Below are positions 36,430 to 50,300 of a stretch of DNA of 64,000 nt, one piece after another (within the stretch, counting starts at the first letter, position 1; every line of letters starts with the position of its first letter). The notes beneath the pieces are model-generated. The model was not told the DNA's origin and made no database searches. It saw nothing but the letters and a program-made list of their open reading frames with translations. Source of the DNA: Acanthosepion esculentum (taxonomy: Eukaryota > Mollusca > Cephalopoda > Sepiida > Sepiidae); NCBI GenBank assembly GCA_964036315.1, contig OZ038478.1, forward strand, positions 142,111,988-142,175,987, in the 5' to 3' direction. A program made the position numbers and the translations under genes.

Positions 36430-37380
36430 CTTGACATCAATACACTTGGTCCACGATGCTTAAGCATTGCAATCCCATCACGTACAAAGGTGACGTCTTT
36501 GTCCTCAAAAAATCCTCCACAGCACATATGATCTCATCATTGTTTCTAAAACTTCAACCACGCAGGTGGGATTTCAGTTTAGGAAACAGGAAGAAGTCAG
36601 ATGGAGCTAATTCTGGTGAGTAAGGGGGATGGGTAGCAATTCAAAGCAACACTTGGATGCAATCTGGGCAGTTTGAACGGGCGCGTTATCCTGGATCAAG
36701 ATCATACCTGCCCTGAGCTTCCTTCTATGTTTCGACTTTATGTCTTATGTTACTATAGTTTTCAGGTAGTCTATCATGATTACGCCTTCAGAATAAAAAA
36801 ATCAAACAAAGCCATCACCTTGCCAAGAGACGCTGCCTGTTTTATGTTCCTCGGGGTGGAGTGTTTCTACTGTTTGCTTTGAATGTTTAATTCAGGCTCG
36901 AAGTGGTGACCCCAGATTTCATCTTGAGTTACTCATCTGCGGTGGAAATTATCAGGGTCAGCCTGGAAGCAAGTCAGAAGTTCCCCAGAAATGTCAGCCC
37001 TTTTCAGCTTCTGTTCTGCTGTCAGCATTCTTGGAACCCATCTTACAGACGGCTTGCTCATCTCCAAAATCTCAGTTACAACAGTATGCGCCGAAACATA
37101 ACTGATGCCTAAGACGTGTCATTGAAAACCATACGGTTAAGGAGATGAACTGGTTCATCAGTGGTTGCGGTTTTTAGACGCCCTGACCGAGGGTTATCTT
37201 CTGTGCCCCTCCCTGTCCCGCTTAAATTCCGCAGCCCACTTCTTCTCAGTTGCATAAGAAGGGGAGCCCTCAGCAACAAATCCACGACGAAATGGTCCTC
37301 GTGGATTTTTCTTGGGGTCATACCTTTCTTTTGCAGTATTTTATGACTGATCGGGCATCTGTTTTTCTTCATTTTTAGAT
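36430..37380 (-). pseudogene. Mariner-like transposase (SETMAR-group), decayed
   Basis: Minus-strand pieces in the expected order: KKWAAEFKRDREG and PRSGRLKTATTDE (first DNA-binding domain, about 37180-37260), GISYVSAHTVVTEILEM (second HTH, about 37050-37100), IQDNAPVQTAQI (second catalytic Asp, about 36665-36700), then SHLRG, and EDKDVTFVRDGIAMLKHR near the C terminus (36440-36520). The first catalytic TGDE box is not clear (reads TQDEIW). Frameshifts and stops throughout. Confidence 0.75.
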
Positions 37381-37542
37381 TTGTTGCACACCTCTCTCAT
37401 TTCTATGGGCCTCACCCGAACAGAAATTAAGACAGAAATCTGAATTAGTTTTTTTCTAGTGGTATTGTGCTGCCTAATATAAAAATTCAGTTATGGTTCT
37501 TCGTCCTGGGTGAGGCTTGGAACTTTTTGAACGACCCTCGTA
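36430..37542 (-). mobile_element. Mariner-like element (decayed transposase, one end visible)
   Basis: The right end reads, on the minus strand, TACGAGGGTCGTTCAAAAAG (from 37542), a terminal sequence typical of this mariner group. No matching left end is recognisable at 36380-36430. The interior carries a transposase with many stops. An estimated 1.1 kb remains of the usual ~1.3 kb. Confidence 0.7.
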
Positions 37543-37763
37543 TGAAGCCGGCTTTAAAACTAAATGTAATGCTTGCATATAAAGGTTCATTTATGCTACC
37601 TATTTGAGCGTTGAAATGTGCTTTTATTAGGGTTCTATATGCACATGCGCAGATAAACAGCATAGTATTAATGTGTGTTTGTTTACCGGCATATACACGC
37701 GAGGGAGAAGATAATCACCCAATGAACACACATACACGCACAAAAAATTACACGAATATACTC

Positions 37764-37901
<138 letters not shown>

Positions 37902-37974
37902 GATGAAATATATTTGTCATGTACGCTATATTTATCAGTTAAAGTGCACATTATCACGGACATAATGTATGTAA

Positions 37975-38045
37975 ATATAAAAGTGGACATTAATGTCAAC
38001 ACCCGGTGGTGACATTCTGTTTCATGCTTAAACGCAATCTGCAGG
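37975..38045 (-). repeat. Hammerhead-like foldback repeat, copy 2 (partial)
   Basis: Same family as 18532-18720. It has aaatataaaagtggacatta at the left and gtttcatgcttaaacgcaat at the right. On the minus strand CUGCAGA, a UGC/GCA hairpin, GAAAC, AG-AA-TG and UC follow in that order. Downstream the copy breaks off. Confidence 0.45.
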
Positions 38046-38760
38046 CGATGTGTTTTGACTCGGCTATTTATATATGCTGGTTAATTGTGCATTATGGGTA
38101 GAAGATCCATTGTATTATCCTATTGTGCTTATTAATTAATGGAAAGCAACCAAGGATTTCATAAAGAATAGGACACATTCTGTGATCCAGAAAAGGACCG
38201 GGCCAATACTGTTGATGCCAGACAGAATATTGAAGAGATTGTTGGCAGTTTGAGTAGACTTTTAGCATTTAGAAATTTCATAAGTGTAGCGTCCTTCAAA
38301 AAAACGTATTTAAAATATAGATAAATATATAAAATTATCAGGTGGATCACAACCGACCACCTGCCGACTTTCTGTCTCGATCACACAAGTAATGAATCAA
38401 TCAGGTAGAACGTAACATAAAAAGGCAAGGAAGGCTAATGGCTCAACGCTTAGCTAATGCCCAACAAATATGAACTGACATCGAGTGGTTTGGCTAACCG
38501 TATGGCTGGCCAACATTGACTGAAAAAGAATTTATTTTTCCTTTCTTTACTAATATTTATATTATTGTTGTTTAGAAGAGCATTGTTACGATCCTTGTTG
38601 GTGTGTACAGCAGATTGTTTGTAACTTGCAGACAAATATTCCTCGCACTGATTAGAGAGATTTTTAAACCAACGTCTGTTCCCGCTCGAAAAAAAGTAAG
38701 TGCGATTTTATTCCCTTACTCTGCCTATATTTTGGGCTTTGTAAATATTTGGAGCGTATG
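38046..38760. other. No recognisable feature
   Basis: AT-rich spacer without recognised coding sequence. Confidence 0.5.
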
Positions 38761-38764
38761 TGAT

Positions 38765-39627
<863 letters not shown>

Positions 39628-39700
<73 letters not shown>
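39628..39700. repeat. (TA)n microsatellite
   Basis: TA repeats immediately after the CTAG end of the Helitron-like copy, then a short GA tract. A (CATA)n tract follows at 39882-39944. Confidence 0.95.
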
Positions 39701-39701
<1 letters not shown>

Positions 39702-39913
39702 GAGAGAGAGATATAGATAAATATAAAAGAATGTATGTATTCAGTTTATGTGAGTAAATGGTAATATATAGATTAACGATATCTATGTAAAATTCAGCAA
39801 AATAAAACTGGAAAAAATACTCTCGAAGAACATTGCTTTAATCTGAAGATGTTTGTTATCTATAATGCAGGCATACAAGCACACACATACATACATACAT
39901 ACATACAAGTACA

Positions 39914-39948
<35 letters not shown>

Positions 39949-40045
39949 TATTAAGTTAACTTACTGATGTGCACGCACATACTGCACACGCATACACACA
40001 TATGTGTGTATATGCGTGGATGAGTGTGTGTGTATAATGGTGACA

Positions 40046-40182
40046 GTCTGTTTCATGCTAAAACGCAATCTTTGTCGCCTCTGGTTGTTGTCCTCAATGT
40101 CCATTTTATAATTACATACGCTCTATCCCTTTTATTGAGAATTTTAGCCTATGAATATAGCATAACTTAAAACTACATTTTT

Positions 40183-40190
<8 letters not shown>
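40046..40190 (-). repeat. Hammerhead-like foldback repeat, copy 3
   Basis: Shares with copy 1 gtctgtttcatgct and cgcaatc, then gtcgcctctgg, then ttacatacgctctatc and gaatatagcat. On the minus strand GAAAC, AG-AC-TG and UC are conserved. The bases before the hairpin read ACAAAGA, so the 5' core is lost. It runs into a (TA)n tract at 40186-40247. Confidence 0.5.
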
Positions 40191-40249
<59 letters not shown>

Positions 40250-40410
40250 CAGATCAAGTTTTTTTTATTTTCAACATAATATATTTCTATATCAATGCAC
40301 TTGATTTATTGTTGAATATTAGCCACATGGATTGAATATTATTCATCGAAATTCTCTAATAAATATTCAGCGTCAGTCTATGGAGTTATCGATTGGACCG
40401 CGTGTATCGT

Positions 40411-40790
40411 TTATTCTGGTAGAATTCGCATAATATAGCCTGCATGTCTCGGTATAGAGTCGTGGTTATCAAATTTAGTCTTTTTCGCCATTACCACTGA
40501 CTGGAAGGCGCCTACAAAAAATCGCCAATGCATAAAAGTTATTTCTCTTCGTGTCTCTTCAGGACGATGGCGACCATGTCTCTCCACAATTTCCTGTCCT
40601 TTATAACTCTTAATAAATTTTGTATGGTTTAACATAAACCAATAAACGAAATATAATCATTTACTTGTATATTATTATATAATTATAAGTTTTCTATGTG
40701 GCGCGTTTCGCCCTTCATCGGACTAAATTTGTTATATTTGTGCGACTACACATACGCGCGAACCAGGAATGTTGGGATATTTAAATTTTA
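40411..40790. other. Unclassified segment left of a Penelope-like remnant
   Basis: A 74-codon minus frame (40411-40635) has no recognisable domain. On the minus strand at 40717-40741 the sequence gatgaagggcgaaacgcgcc resembles a hammerhead core with no room for stem II. At about 40540-40565 CCTGAAGAGACACGAAG followed by AGAAATAAC resembles the Penelope-like hammerhead with half of stem II deleted. Neither can be folded fully. Confidence 0.35.
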
Positions 40791-40799
40791 AACTCAGGA

Positions 40800-41290
40800 A
40801 AAGGAACATGAATGACAAACTCATGGCCAGTCTAGATATAAAATCACTTTACACCAAAGTCCTAGTCAAGAAATAACTAAATCTCCTAAAAAAGTAACTA
40901 TAATCAAAGGGAAAGTTCTCCCAACCAACAGCTATTAATACATCCTCGTGATATTGATTTACCTGACCTAACAAACAAACTAAACCAAGTTGAACATACA
41001 ATAAAATTTACATACGAAATGGAAAAATACAATTCCTCATCCTTCCTAGATATCAAGGTACATCCCGTTAACACCAGTTTAAAACTTGGTGTCCACTGGA
41101 AATCAACCAACAAAAACGATCTAATAAATGTCTATTCTCATCATAACAACACAATAATATCCCGTATAATCACTGGATTCGACTTAAGAGCAGCCTTAAT
41201 ATTTACAAGAAGAGGAGAAATGCATTGAAAAGCTTCTTCAGTATCCTAATTATTTTATATTCAATGCGAAACAAAAGGCTCATAAAATAT
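40800..41290 (+). pseudogene. Penelope-like reverse-transcriptase remnant
   Basis: Plus-strand words: MASLDIKSLYTKV (RT motif A with the catalytic Asp; about 40825), KFTYEMEKYNSSSFLDIKV (about 41007-41063, the conserved FLDv box after the palm), and DLINVYSHHNNT (41117 on). The catalytic YxDD part is deleted. The pattern is that of Penelope-like RTs. It is more diverged from the 51195 element than the two tandem copies are from each other. Confidence 0.6.
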
Positions 41291-41353
41291 TCTAAAATAG
41301 AAAACGCAATGAATCAAAATATATAGTCATACCAACTAAGTTACATTCAAATT

Positions 41354-41427
41354 ATATATATATATATATATACATATATATATACATATATATATATACA
41401 TATATATATATACATATATATATATAC

Positions 41428-41515
<88 letters not shown>
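41354..41515. repeat. (TA)n / TATACA microsatellite
   Basis: TA tracts with periodic CA steps, then a pure TA tract of about 40 units. Confidence 0.95.
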
Positions 41516-41516
<1 letters not shown>

Positions 41517-41619
41517 GTTCACTGATATAACAAACACTCCTAGAAAAGTTAAGGGTAAAAAAAACAAGAATGTTTTAAATAATCGACCCATATCGATTTA
41601 TTTTGCGCTTAGATATTAT

Positions 41620-42010
41620 CTATTTGATGTGGTCTCTTTTCTCGTCCCTTTATCCTTAAACTTCGTAACATTCTTTATGTTTCTTCTCTTACCTCTTCCC
41701 AAAATGTCACCCACTCTCTTTCTCTGCGATTCTTTTTCTTTGCAGTCCCCTTTCTTTATGTACAGTCTCGTTTTTTCCACGTTTATTCCCCTCGTTACTC
41801 GCTTCTCGCCTATATCTCTTCACCCGCTGTTCCATTATCTACCTTTTCCTTTTCCGCGCACGGACATTCGTTCTTTTATTCTTACTTCCATCTTTTTAAA
41901 ATCATCACTCTTCTCTTTTCTCCTTTCGTTCTTTCATTTATTTTCCTTTTCTGTCCATTCTCACTCACTTTCTTTTCCACCGCTTTTTCTACCGCTCTTT
42001 TTCAAATTAT
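41620..42010. repeat. Pyrimidine-rich tract
   Basis: About 390 bases strongly enriched in T and C on the plus strand. The 133-codon plus frame (rich in Phe, Leu, Ser, Pro) is a consequence of composition. A similar stretch lies at 42730-43010. Confidence 0.7.
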
Positions 42011-42236
42011 TTTTCTTTTGCATTCTCTGATGGCATCTACCCTGAATCAATCAAAAAAATTCAGGATTTGGGAATACTAAACACTTTATATCCCTCGGCG
42101 TCTGGAGCAGTTTATAACAAATTAAGTCTTGGAGAAAAGAAAACTGAACATAGATTAGACTGCACCCAACACCGCAAATTGCTACAAAACTAAAATATCA
42201 ACCTGAAAACTCGATTCATTTTCTTCATTTTCATAA

Positions 42237-42725
42237 CCTGGTAAAATCGAGATTTTTATATGGGTGTCATGCATGGCGCCAAACCCGTTCAGAAATACCT
42301 AAGCTCTCAGCTATATACAACCGCTTCATAAAAACCGCTTCATGTTTGCAGGTGAAGAAATAATGTGTTTGCTCGAGTGAAACCCGAGGGCTTTGGCAAA
42401 GATCATTGTGGACTCGGGGTACAGATTAACAAAGAACCCTAGCAAATAACAGAAACGACATCACTTGGGGATTACTAACAGTAGCAACAGCTAAAATGAA
42501 TAGCACATGTGACTTGAAGAGAAAATAAGATGTTGATATTCCACACTACTTCAAATAAAAGATAAGAAAGGAAACCCCCATCAATATCAGAAAGAGCGAT
42601 AACAGTTACTGGACTTGAGGATCATCTTTTCCTTAAAAATTATTTTAAAAGAATGATTTTATAAATTTCAACTGACAATAGTACTGACTGTTCGGTGAAT
42701 GAAAGCCAAATGGCAAATATTACAA
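42237..42725 (+). repeat. Dispersed repeat family R3, copy 3 (longest)
   Basis: Covers both the part shared with 9985-10380 (42237-42640) and the part shared with 2080-2335 (42500-42725), so it links the two partial copies into one family of at least 490 bp. No terminal repeats and no ORF. Confidence 0.65.
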
Positions 42726-45255
42726 TTACTATTTTCTTTTTCCGTTTTTTCTTTCTTCACATTCTTATCACTCTATCGTATTAATCTTTCTCTTAGTCTC
42801 ACATAGTAATTTTCCCTTCCATTCCTTCTCTATCTCAGTAATTTTTCTTCTGTGGTTTTCGTTTTTTATCTTATTATCTATTTGACTATTTCTTTCTCTT
42901 AAGTCTGCGCTGATTTTAAATTTTATTTTTATCTCTTCAGAAGTCTTTTCCTCCTCGACTTTGTATCATTTTCGTTTTAATTTTTCGCATCGCCATCTCT
43001 TTCTTTTTAGCAAACGGAAAAAAATAATACGATATTTGAAATCCTAACCAAATGACCAGACATCAGAATTTTGGTCGAGCCTAGAAATTTTCAGCACCCA
43101 CTCGTGCATGTCCGGCCTTCTCATATTACAAGCTGTCCAAACTTTGTTTTTTTATCTCCTCAACAAGAACTCTTCTATTTAAACAAGTTAATGATACTGA
43201 ATGTTAATGTCTGAGAAAAATCCCCATCCCCCCCATCGTTAGGTGGTTAGTGATGTCAGTTTGCAGGTGGATGCGGGGCGCCTTTCGTTTCGCGTGAGTG
43301 TTTTCGTATTTGTTGTTGTGTTTGAATGAGTGCGTGTCAGTGTGTGTGTGTGCTGTGGATGAATGAATGTTTTATACTATTATAGTCCCGCATTGATTTC
43401 GGCCAGTGAACTGGTATTTCTGCCACATTTAGTGATTGTGGGGGGGGGGTTATTACTAATATTATTTTATTTAGTTTCTTGTAAATAGTGTTATATTCAT
43501 ATTGTAAATACTCATTGTGGCTAGATTTTAGAATTGTTATGTTATTCCCCTCCCCACACAGACAACGAATTGTAAACATGGGGACTAGTTAGTATTTTCA
43601 TAGAGATAGTGAGGTATTATGGTAGATGTAGTAAGAAAGGTACGTATGAATGTGTTGTTTTGGTGAAAGGAATATTGTTCGTACGATTGGGTCAGTGTTT
43701 GTCGCTAGCTAAGTTATAGTTAAAACAGAAGAAGACCGTCCTTTCCCCAATCCCCCCCATCGGCCTTGTGCCACATTTCTGTGTATTCTACAGAATAAAT
43801 ATCGCTTTGTGTTTGAGGAGAAATAGAACTATAATCAGAGAATCAGTTATCAGATAACTCCAGATATGGAAAACTCTTATCTATTAAAAATCGTCTATCT
43901 GGCTTCAAAACTCGACGAAAATATCTCCCTCTTTTCAGGGTCAGGTCCTTTCAAGACATAGTTGATCATGACTCACCACAATATTCTGTCTCCTATTACC
44001 CTATGTATTTTTATCATTTACCATTGTTATTCCTCTATGCTCTGTTATCGATTCCCAAATCTCATTAAGTAACTTACTTGCAGTTTCCCCTGCTTTTTTG
44101 TTTGATTGTTTTCATTGCGTCTTTCAGAAATTTCAGGTGTCTCTTTCTCATTGTAAATGTGTTTCCTTGCTGTTTTCTTAAGATTTCTTCTTTGCTCACG
44201 TGTTCTGCCCATAGTCGAAAACCTCTGTCATTTCATCGCTGTGGAAATTGTCCAGCCTTTACTGTATATAGGAGATTAGATTTTATAGAAAGAGATTCAA
44301 ATCAGATGTGCCTGTTATAAGAGCAGGTTAGTCTTCAATAGTAAAATCAGTCTTTGGAATGTTCTTATTATAGTCGGTCTCTGACGGGCGAAGTGTGAGA
44401 AAAAGATTTTATTTTAAACATCGTATGCAAATGTGGCGAAGAATTTAATACAAAAGGTATCTATTCCCTCAAAGATAGGCACGAGAATACTTTAAACCAA
44501 CTATCAGCATTTTGTTCGGTCTAATAGCATTTGGTGTGTTCTCTGTCGCCTGTCAGCTGGCTTGAATCTTTTTGTAAGTAATCGTTCATTTTCAATCTCT
44601 TCTCTTCCTATTGATTTTATTGATTTTATTTATTTAATTATTTTCGATTACTGTTAGTAATTCTCTTAGTTTAGAATACTGTTCCTGGCTGCCGATGCAA
44701 ATTTTAGCTTCCCGCCTCTCACTCATTTCAGTCTTTATTTTGAGTTCTTTGTTTGAATATGAATTCCTCGAAATAATTCATGCTAGCATCGAACTCAGCC
44801 GCGTGTATCGGGCATGTTGTGGCTTAGTCTTTCTTCTATCCCGCCAAATGTATGTTGGCACTTAAACTAAGTTGAAACTTTATATATGCACAATTTTTTC
44901 TACTTGTGTGTGTGTTTGTGTATAATCGGAGTAGATAGGTCTACCTATTGCACGGTCAATACTCCACCCCCTTCTCTTGAACAGGTATAGAGACTCATCA
45001 CTTGTTTCCTGTTTAGGAAGGGGTTCCCGGATCTTTTCCTTTTATCTGGCCTCTGTATTAGTGATGTCGTGAATCCCTTGTGATATGTGCAGTCTGTGAC
45101 AACGTCTGAGGGTACCGGGTTGACAGTTCTCTGTTTGCTGTTACCGACTGGTAGTTAGGAGCCCCTAACTCTTGCGTAGCGTCTTGGGTGGCTGCTCTAA
45201 TCCACATAATTCCATAATAACGGGGTGCTTGTAGTCGCATATCGCGCATGGAAGA
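42726..45255. other. No recognised gene
   Basis: Includes a pyrimidine-rich stretch (42730-43010), a GT-rich stretch (43335-43360) and a G-run (43440-43449). 44930-45255 is GC-richer and leads without a break into the LINE, so it may be the LINE 5' UTR. Confidence 0.5.
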
Positions 45256-47045
45256 GTGTGCCTACACGCACCAGTGGTGAGCAACCCCCAGGCCACATTA
45301 TTGTACAGGCTGCGCCAGCTCATTTCTGCCTATGTTCCATACAATGACTGTTCAGCTACTATTACTTTAGGCCCTCTCACTTTTACTAACAACATTACCC
45401 ACCGTGACTACAATCAAAGTAAACCTAAACCAGCTTTTAAAAATTCACCTGAGCTCTTTAACATTTTCTTTTCCAACATCCGTGGCATTCGGACCAACTT
45501 CTGCAGTGTGGAATTGTTCAACGTTGTGAAGTCCCCTGACATGCGAGCGCTCTCTGCGAGTCCAGCCTTAATCCGTCAATCCGCTCCTCTGACGACTTCT
45601 CGATTCCCCGTTACCTTCCTCTCCTTAGAAAGGAATCTATTACCCACATACAAGGCCTGCGAATGTACGCACGTGACCATCTTCTACTGGCTAGGGAACT
45701 ATCTCTCGAATCTCCAGGCCATTCATACATGTGTATCCGTCTATCTCTCCTCGAATCTATAAGCTATCTCTTCTTTCTCTATCGCTCTCCATCCTCCAAA
45801 GACTCTTGTACTCGATTGCATTTCTGATAATATAGACAAGGCTATCTCTCTACATTCATCTGCAAACATATTTGTGTTTGCTGACTTTAATGCCCACCAT
45901 ACCAAATGGCTTAAACCCGCTTTAACTGGCCTTCCTGGCATAAAAACACTTAACTTTTCCATCACTCAATCTCTCACACAAGTGGTTGCCTCTCCTATGC
46001 ATTTCCCCAGTAACCATGATCGTTAGGCTTCCCTTGTTCTCTATTTTACCTCCATCTCCGAGTATTGTCGTGCCATGCAGCTCTGCCCTCTTGGCAACTC
46101 TGATCATGTCGTCGTGTCTGTTAACATCTCCTTCTACTCCTTCCCTAGGAAAGAATCTCCTACCAACAGAAATCTATTATCAACGAGCAGATTGGAACTT
46201 CTTCCGTAATCTCCTTTGCGATGTCTCCTGAAATATTGTCTTTGACCTCCCCGTTCAAAAATGTGCGTCTGAGGTCTCATCCTAGGTAAAAGCTAGAACC
46301 GAGGCTTTCATCCCTGCAAGAAAATATAAAGTGAAATCGCGCTCATCCTCTTGGTTCTGAGCTGTTTGTTCAGCAGCTATTGCCCCACAGGAATTACTAC
46401 TTCCGTGTATACCGTAGGGACATGTCTGATTGCAACAGACGTGTCTTTGTCACTGCTCGTAACGAGTGCAAGCATGTCCTCAAAGAAGCAAAGTTACTCT
46501 TTGCCGAAATAATGAATCAATATATTGCGTCTCGCAAGTTTGGTTCAAAAGATGATTGGGGGCTGCGCAAAAGCGTGCTGAACAACAGCAAACCCTCAAT
46601 ACCCACTTTATTCAATTAATTTGAGGTCCTGACTTATTGAGCTGATAAGACTGAATGCTTTGCTAGTAAGTTCTCATCCAATTCAACACTAGACTTATCT
46701 GGTATACCCACACCGGACTTTCCCCCTAGAACTGAGGTTCTACTGAGTGAGATTCAAATAACCCCAACGATGGTATTGGATGTCATCTCTAAATTAAACT
46801 CCCAAAAGGCTAGTGATGGGGACGGGATACCGACCATTGTCCTGAAGAAATGTGCTCCTGAATTAGCTCCTGTCCTCTCTAAACTTTACAATTTCTGCCT
46901 CACCGACTCTTGCTTTCAAGCCTGTTGGAAGACCTCATCTGTTGTGCCTATCTTTAAGAAGTCTGCTGACCATTCTGACCCGTCTAACAATCCTATCAGT
47001 ATCCTACCACTATTCGGTAAAGTCTTCGAAACTTTAACCAACTTA
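45256..47045 (+). mobile_element. APE-type LINE (same family as 15246), 3'-truncated
   Basis: Collinear with the LINE at 15246-18040 but stops after the RT entry box. The break is followed by 170 bases of AT-rich sequence and then the Penelope-like array. No matching 3' part lies to the right of the array on this strand. Confidence 0.75.
45436..47045 (+). pseudogene. LINE endonuclease and RT entry, frameshifted
   Basis: FNIFFSNIRGIRTNFCSVE (45456 on) starts the endonuclease. The GDF-type box is seen at 45871-45900 (FVFADFNAHHTKW, with Gly replaced by Ala). VVVSVNISF follows near 46108. The linker reads RVFVTARNECKHVLKEAKL (46438 on). A well-kept stretch (46770-47030) reads VISKLNSQKASDGDGIPTI, and NPISILPLFGKVFE is the RT entry box. 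The palm and the YxDD are absent. Confidence 0.72.
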
Positions 47046-47218
47046 TAAATATTATACGTATACTATATACATATTAGCTGTATTATATATATGTATTATT
47101 CATATATAAAATATATATCATACGTACATATAGAGTACATATTTATCATATATTTTAATATATATTACATACATTCTATATATTTTACATATATATTATA
47201 TACATATTATATTGTATA
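47046..47218. repeat. AT-rich low-complexity junction
   Basis: Irregular ata/tat words between the LINE break and the truncated Penelope-like copy. A similar AT-rich stretch lies at the right end of the array (55881-56001), consistent with insertion into AT-rich DNA. Confidence 0.7.
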
Positions 47219-47220
47219 TA

Positions 47221-48557
47221 GTGAATACCATCATGGAGTGCCGAAATTCGGTTCTAATCTACAAAGATGAACAGTGGACCAAAAAGTCCTGTAACGAAAA
47301 ATTTGACATTTCAATGGGTTCTCTGGATTCTGCTGAAGCTTCTGATCTTGTTGGATTATTTCTTTTGTATAATTTAAGTGCATTTGATTGCCTAGATTCT
47401 GATAGTGTAGGATTATATAGGGACGACGGGTTATTAGTAGTTAGGAATTCCACTAAAATTAAAGTAGATCGTATTAGAAAAATGATACATAAGGTATTTA
47501 AGGATCTAGGTCTCAGAGTAATAGTTTCCACTAATGTTAAACGAGTAGACTTCCTAGACGTCACCCTAGACCTCACTAGCAACACATACCAACCATATGT
47601 AAAAGTTAATTCCAATCAAATATACGTTCATCCAAATTCTAACCACCCCCCTGCAATCATCAAACACATACCCTATTCTATTGAATGTAGGATCAGTAAC
47701 AACTCTTCAAACAGTGATATTTTTAATAAGCATAGTGACCTTTACAATTCCGCACTTAAACATAGTGGATATAAAAATATTAATATTAAATATAAAAGCC
47801 CTATAAATAGCAACAATAATGGTAGAAAGAGATCTAGAAAAATCATATGGTATACTCCCCCTTTTAACATTATGGTTAAAACCAAATTGGGGCACCTGTT
47901 TCTAAACCTCATTAAAAAACATTTCCCCAAATCTGGAACCAACTCACTCAGTAAAATATTTAACTCTAATACTCTTAAGTTAAGCTATAGTTGTGCTGAT
48001 AACCTAGAAAAAATAATTAAAAAACATAACAATAGTATATTCAGCAAGTATATAAATTCGGAGAGCCTGACAACCCACAAGGTTGCACATAGCAACATTA
48101 AGCAAAATGACACAAATAATAAATCATGTAACTGCAGGAATCCCAATAATTGTCCACTAAATAATAACTGTTTAACTAGCTCTGTAGTTTATCTCAGTAC
48201 TATATCAACACTAGAAAATCCAAATATAAAAAAAATTTCTACATAGGTTGCACCATGAGACCATTCAAGGAACGCTGGCGGGGTCACCTGCAATCTTTTA
48301 ATAATAGTAACTATAAATATATGACTTCATTATCCAAATACTTTTGGAGTCTAAAAGAGAAAAATAAAACACCTAAGGTTAAATGGAAATTAATTAGAAA
48401 GGCCCGGACATGTAACTCACTATATGCCCCGTGTTACTTATGCCTTAACGAGAAACTTGAAATAATTAGATTTAAAAATAAGACTGATCTTTTAAATCAA
48501 AGATATGAACTAACAGTTAACTGTAAGCATCGTCTTAAATTTAACTTAGTATAGAAA
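47221..48557 (+). pseudogene. Truncated RT/GIY-YIG ORF with one frameshift
   Basis: Corresponds to residues 286-728 of the protein at 51195. RT motif YRDD and the Cys-rich region are intact. Two extra A residues in the run at about 48227-48234 shift the frame just before the FYIG of the endonuclease. The first part therefore ends at 48246, and the rest (48255-48554, MRPFKERWRGH and following) is read in another frame. The defect is so small that it probably arose after the duplication. Confidence 0.92.
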
Positions 48558-48755
48558 TCATATACTTTCTATGATAATGATAAATGAAACTTAATAGACT
48601 ATTACCTTTTTAGCATGATAGTCGCCTTATCGATATGAATGTGTACTGGGTACTTACAAAGTATCATACGTGTCTGTATTTAGATGTATATATGTGTATG
48701 TTATGTAGAGTTATTTCTACTGTAGGATATGTATATGTGTATATAGGGATATATA

Positions 48756-48758
<3 letters not shown>

Positions 48759-48800
<42 letters not shown>
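48759..48800. repeat. Poly-T tract in the Penelope-like copy
   Basis: About 41 T, matching a slightly shorter tract at 53588-53624 in the right copy. It lies 200 bases after the ORF. Confidence 0.9.
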
Positions 48801-48803
<3 letters not shown>

Positions 48804-49579
48804 AAGGTATATCGTTGCGTATATTGGCTTCTATCATGGGTTAACCTGTTTATGTGTATGAGTAAGGGAGTAAATTCTGGTAAGTGTCTACCACTAAATG
48901 TATGGGTATATGGGGATATTTATGTGTACTTGTGTGAGTGTAGATATATGTATGCCTATTGCATATGTATGTATATGTATGTGTGAGTGTGCATATATGT
49001 ATGTATATGTAGTATGTATGTTTCTATGTGTATGTATAGGTTTATATATGCATATATATGTATATATATGTATGTTTAAATATGTATATGTTTATGTATA
49101 TGTGTTTGTATATGGGTGTATATTTATATGTATGTGTGGGTGATTATATGGTTGAGCTCGACTGTCTCTGTATTGTTTATCTGGATGTGTCGATATGGGT
49201 ATTTATATAGGATTAGATATTTATATATATATGTTGGTGTGTCATTGTATGTGTATTTGTATGTAGGCTTTAGTGTCTTGGAATGTATCATAGATACAAA
49301 CTAAAATCTACTTTTGTTGATAAAGTACCTTTAATTGCTTACAGACCTTTGTTCTTTTCTTAAATTATGATTAACTTTTAATATATTTTATCATAATGTT
49401 GTTGGAATATTATTAGAATATAAGTTGGTCTATGTATGCTTATTTTTTTTTCTTTTTTATGCATGTGTCTATATGTTTATGTATATATGTATATGTGTTT
49501 GTATATGTATATGTGTGTGTGCGTATATGTGTATGTGTGTGTATGTATATGTGTATGTGTGTTTATGTGTGTATGTATA

Positions 49580-49630
<51 letters not shown>

Positions 49631-50227
49631 GTGTATATATGCGTATGTATATTTGTGAATATGTATGTATGTATGTATATGTTTGTCTGTAGATATATAT
49701 GTGTATATATCTATGTGTAGTTGCGTATGTATGTGTGTATATATATGTACTAGCGGATGTGTATATGCATTTTTATACTCATGTCGTTTTAATTTACGTT
49801 TGTTTAATTTTTCATGTATACACTTGTATTTGTAAATGTCTATATATATATATTTAGTGTATATACATATATGCATGCGTGCTTATGTATGTACATCTAG
49901 ATGTGTATGTATGTATGTGTGTGCTTGTATATGGTTGCATCTTTATATGTATTTCTTCACTTGCCTTATTTACTTTTCTGCGTCGACGTACGGGTCAATA
50001 TATTTATATGTGCTTATCTATGTGTATGTTTATGTACGTAGGTCTGTGTATGCGTACCTATTATCCTTATATGTGTCTATGCGGGTGCATGTATTAATTT
50101 ATATGCGGATGTGCGAGTGTTCAATTATATGTGGAGGTGGTTATTTACTTTTGTCTGTAAATGTGTCGAAAACTATATGTTTTCAAAAATGTATATATGT
50201 ATATATGTGTGTATGTGTGTGTATGTG

Positions 50228-50296
<69 letters not shown>

Positions 50297-50300
50297 GGTT
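48801..50300. repeat. TATG/TGTA-rich 3' region of the Penelope-like element
   Basis: About 1.5 kb of cryptic TA/TG simple sequence, repeated at 53625-55110 in the right copy. Tyr/Val/Cys/Met frames here are artefacts. Because the pattern is the same in both copies except for tract lengths, it belongs to the element itself. Confidence 0.85.

Noticed and set aside
40540..40570. CCTGAAGAGACACGAAG then AGAAATAAC on the minus strand as a Penelope-type hammerhead
   Set aside because: Resembles the ribozyme at 50957, but the 3' strand of stem II is missing and neither stem I nor stem III can be formed.
40717..40741. gatgaagggcgaaacgcgcc on the minus strand as a hammerhead
   Set aside because: GCGCG upstream can pair with CGCGC as stem III, but there is no hairpin for stem II and no stem I next to the core.
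41629..42030. 133-codon Phe/Leu/Ser/Pro-rich plus frame resembling a membrane protein
   Set aside because: Follows from the pyrimidine-rich composition of one strand. No start context, no homologous copy.
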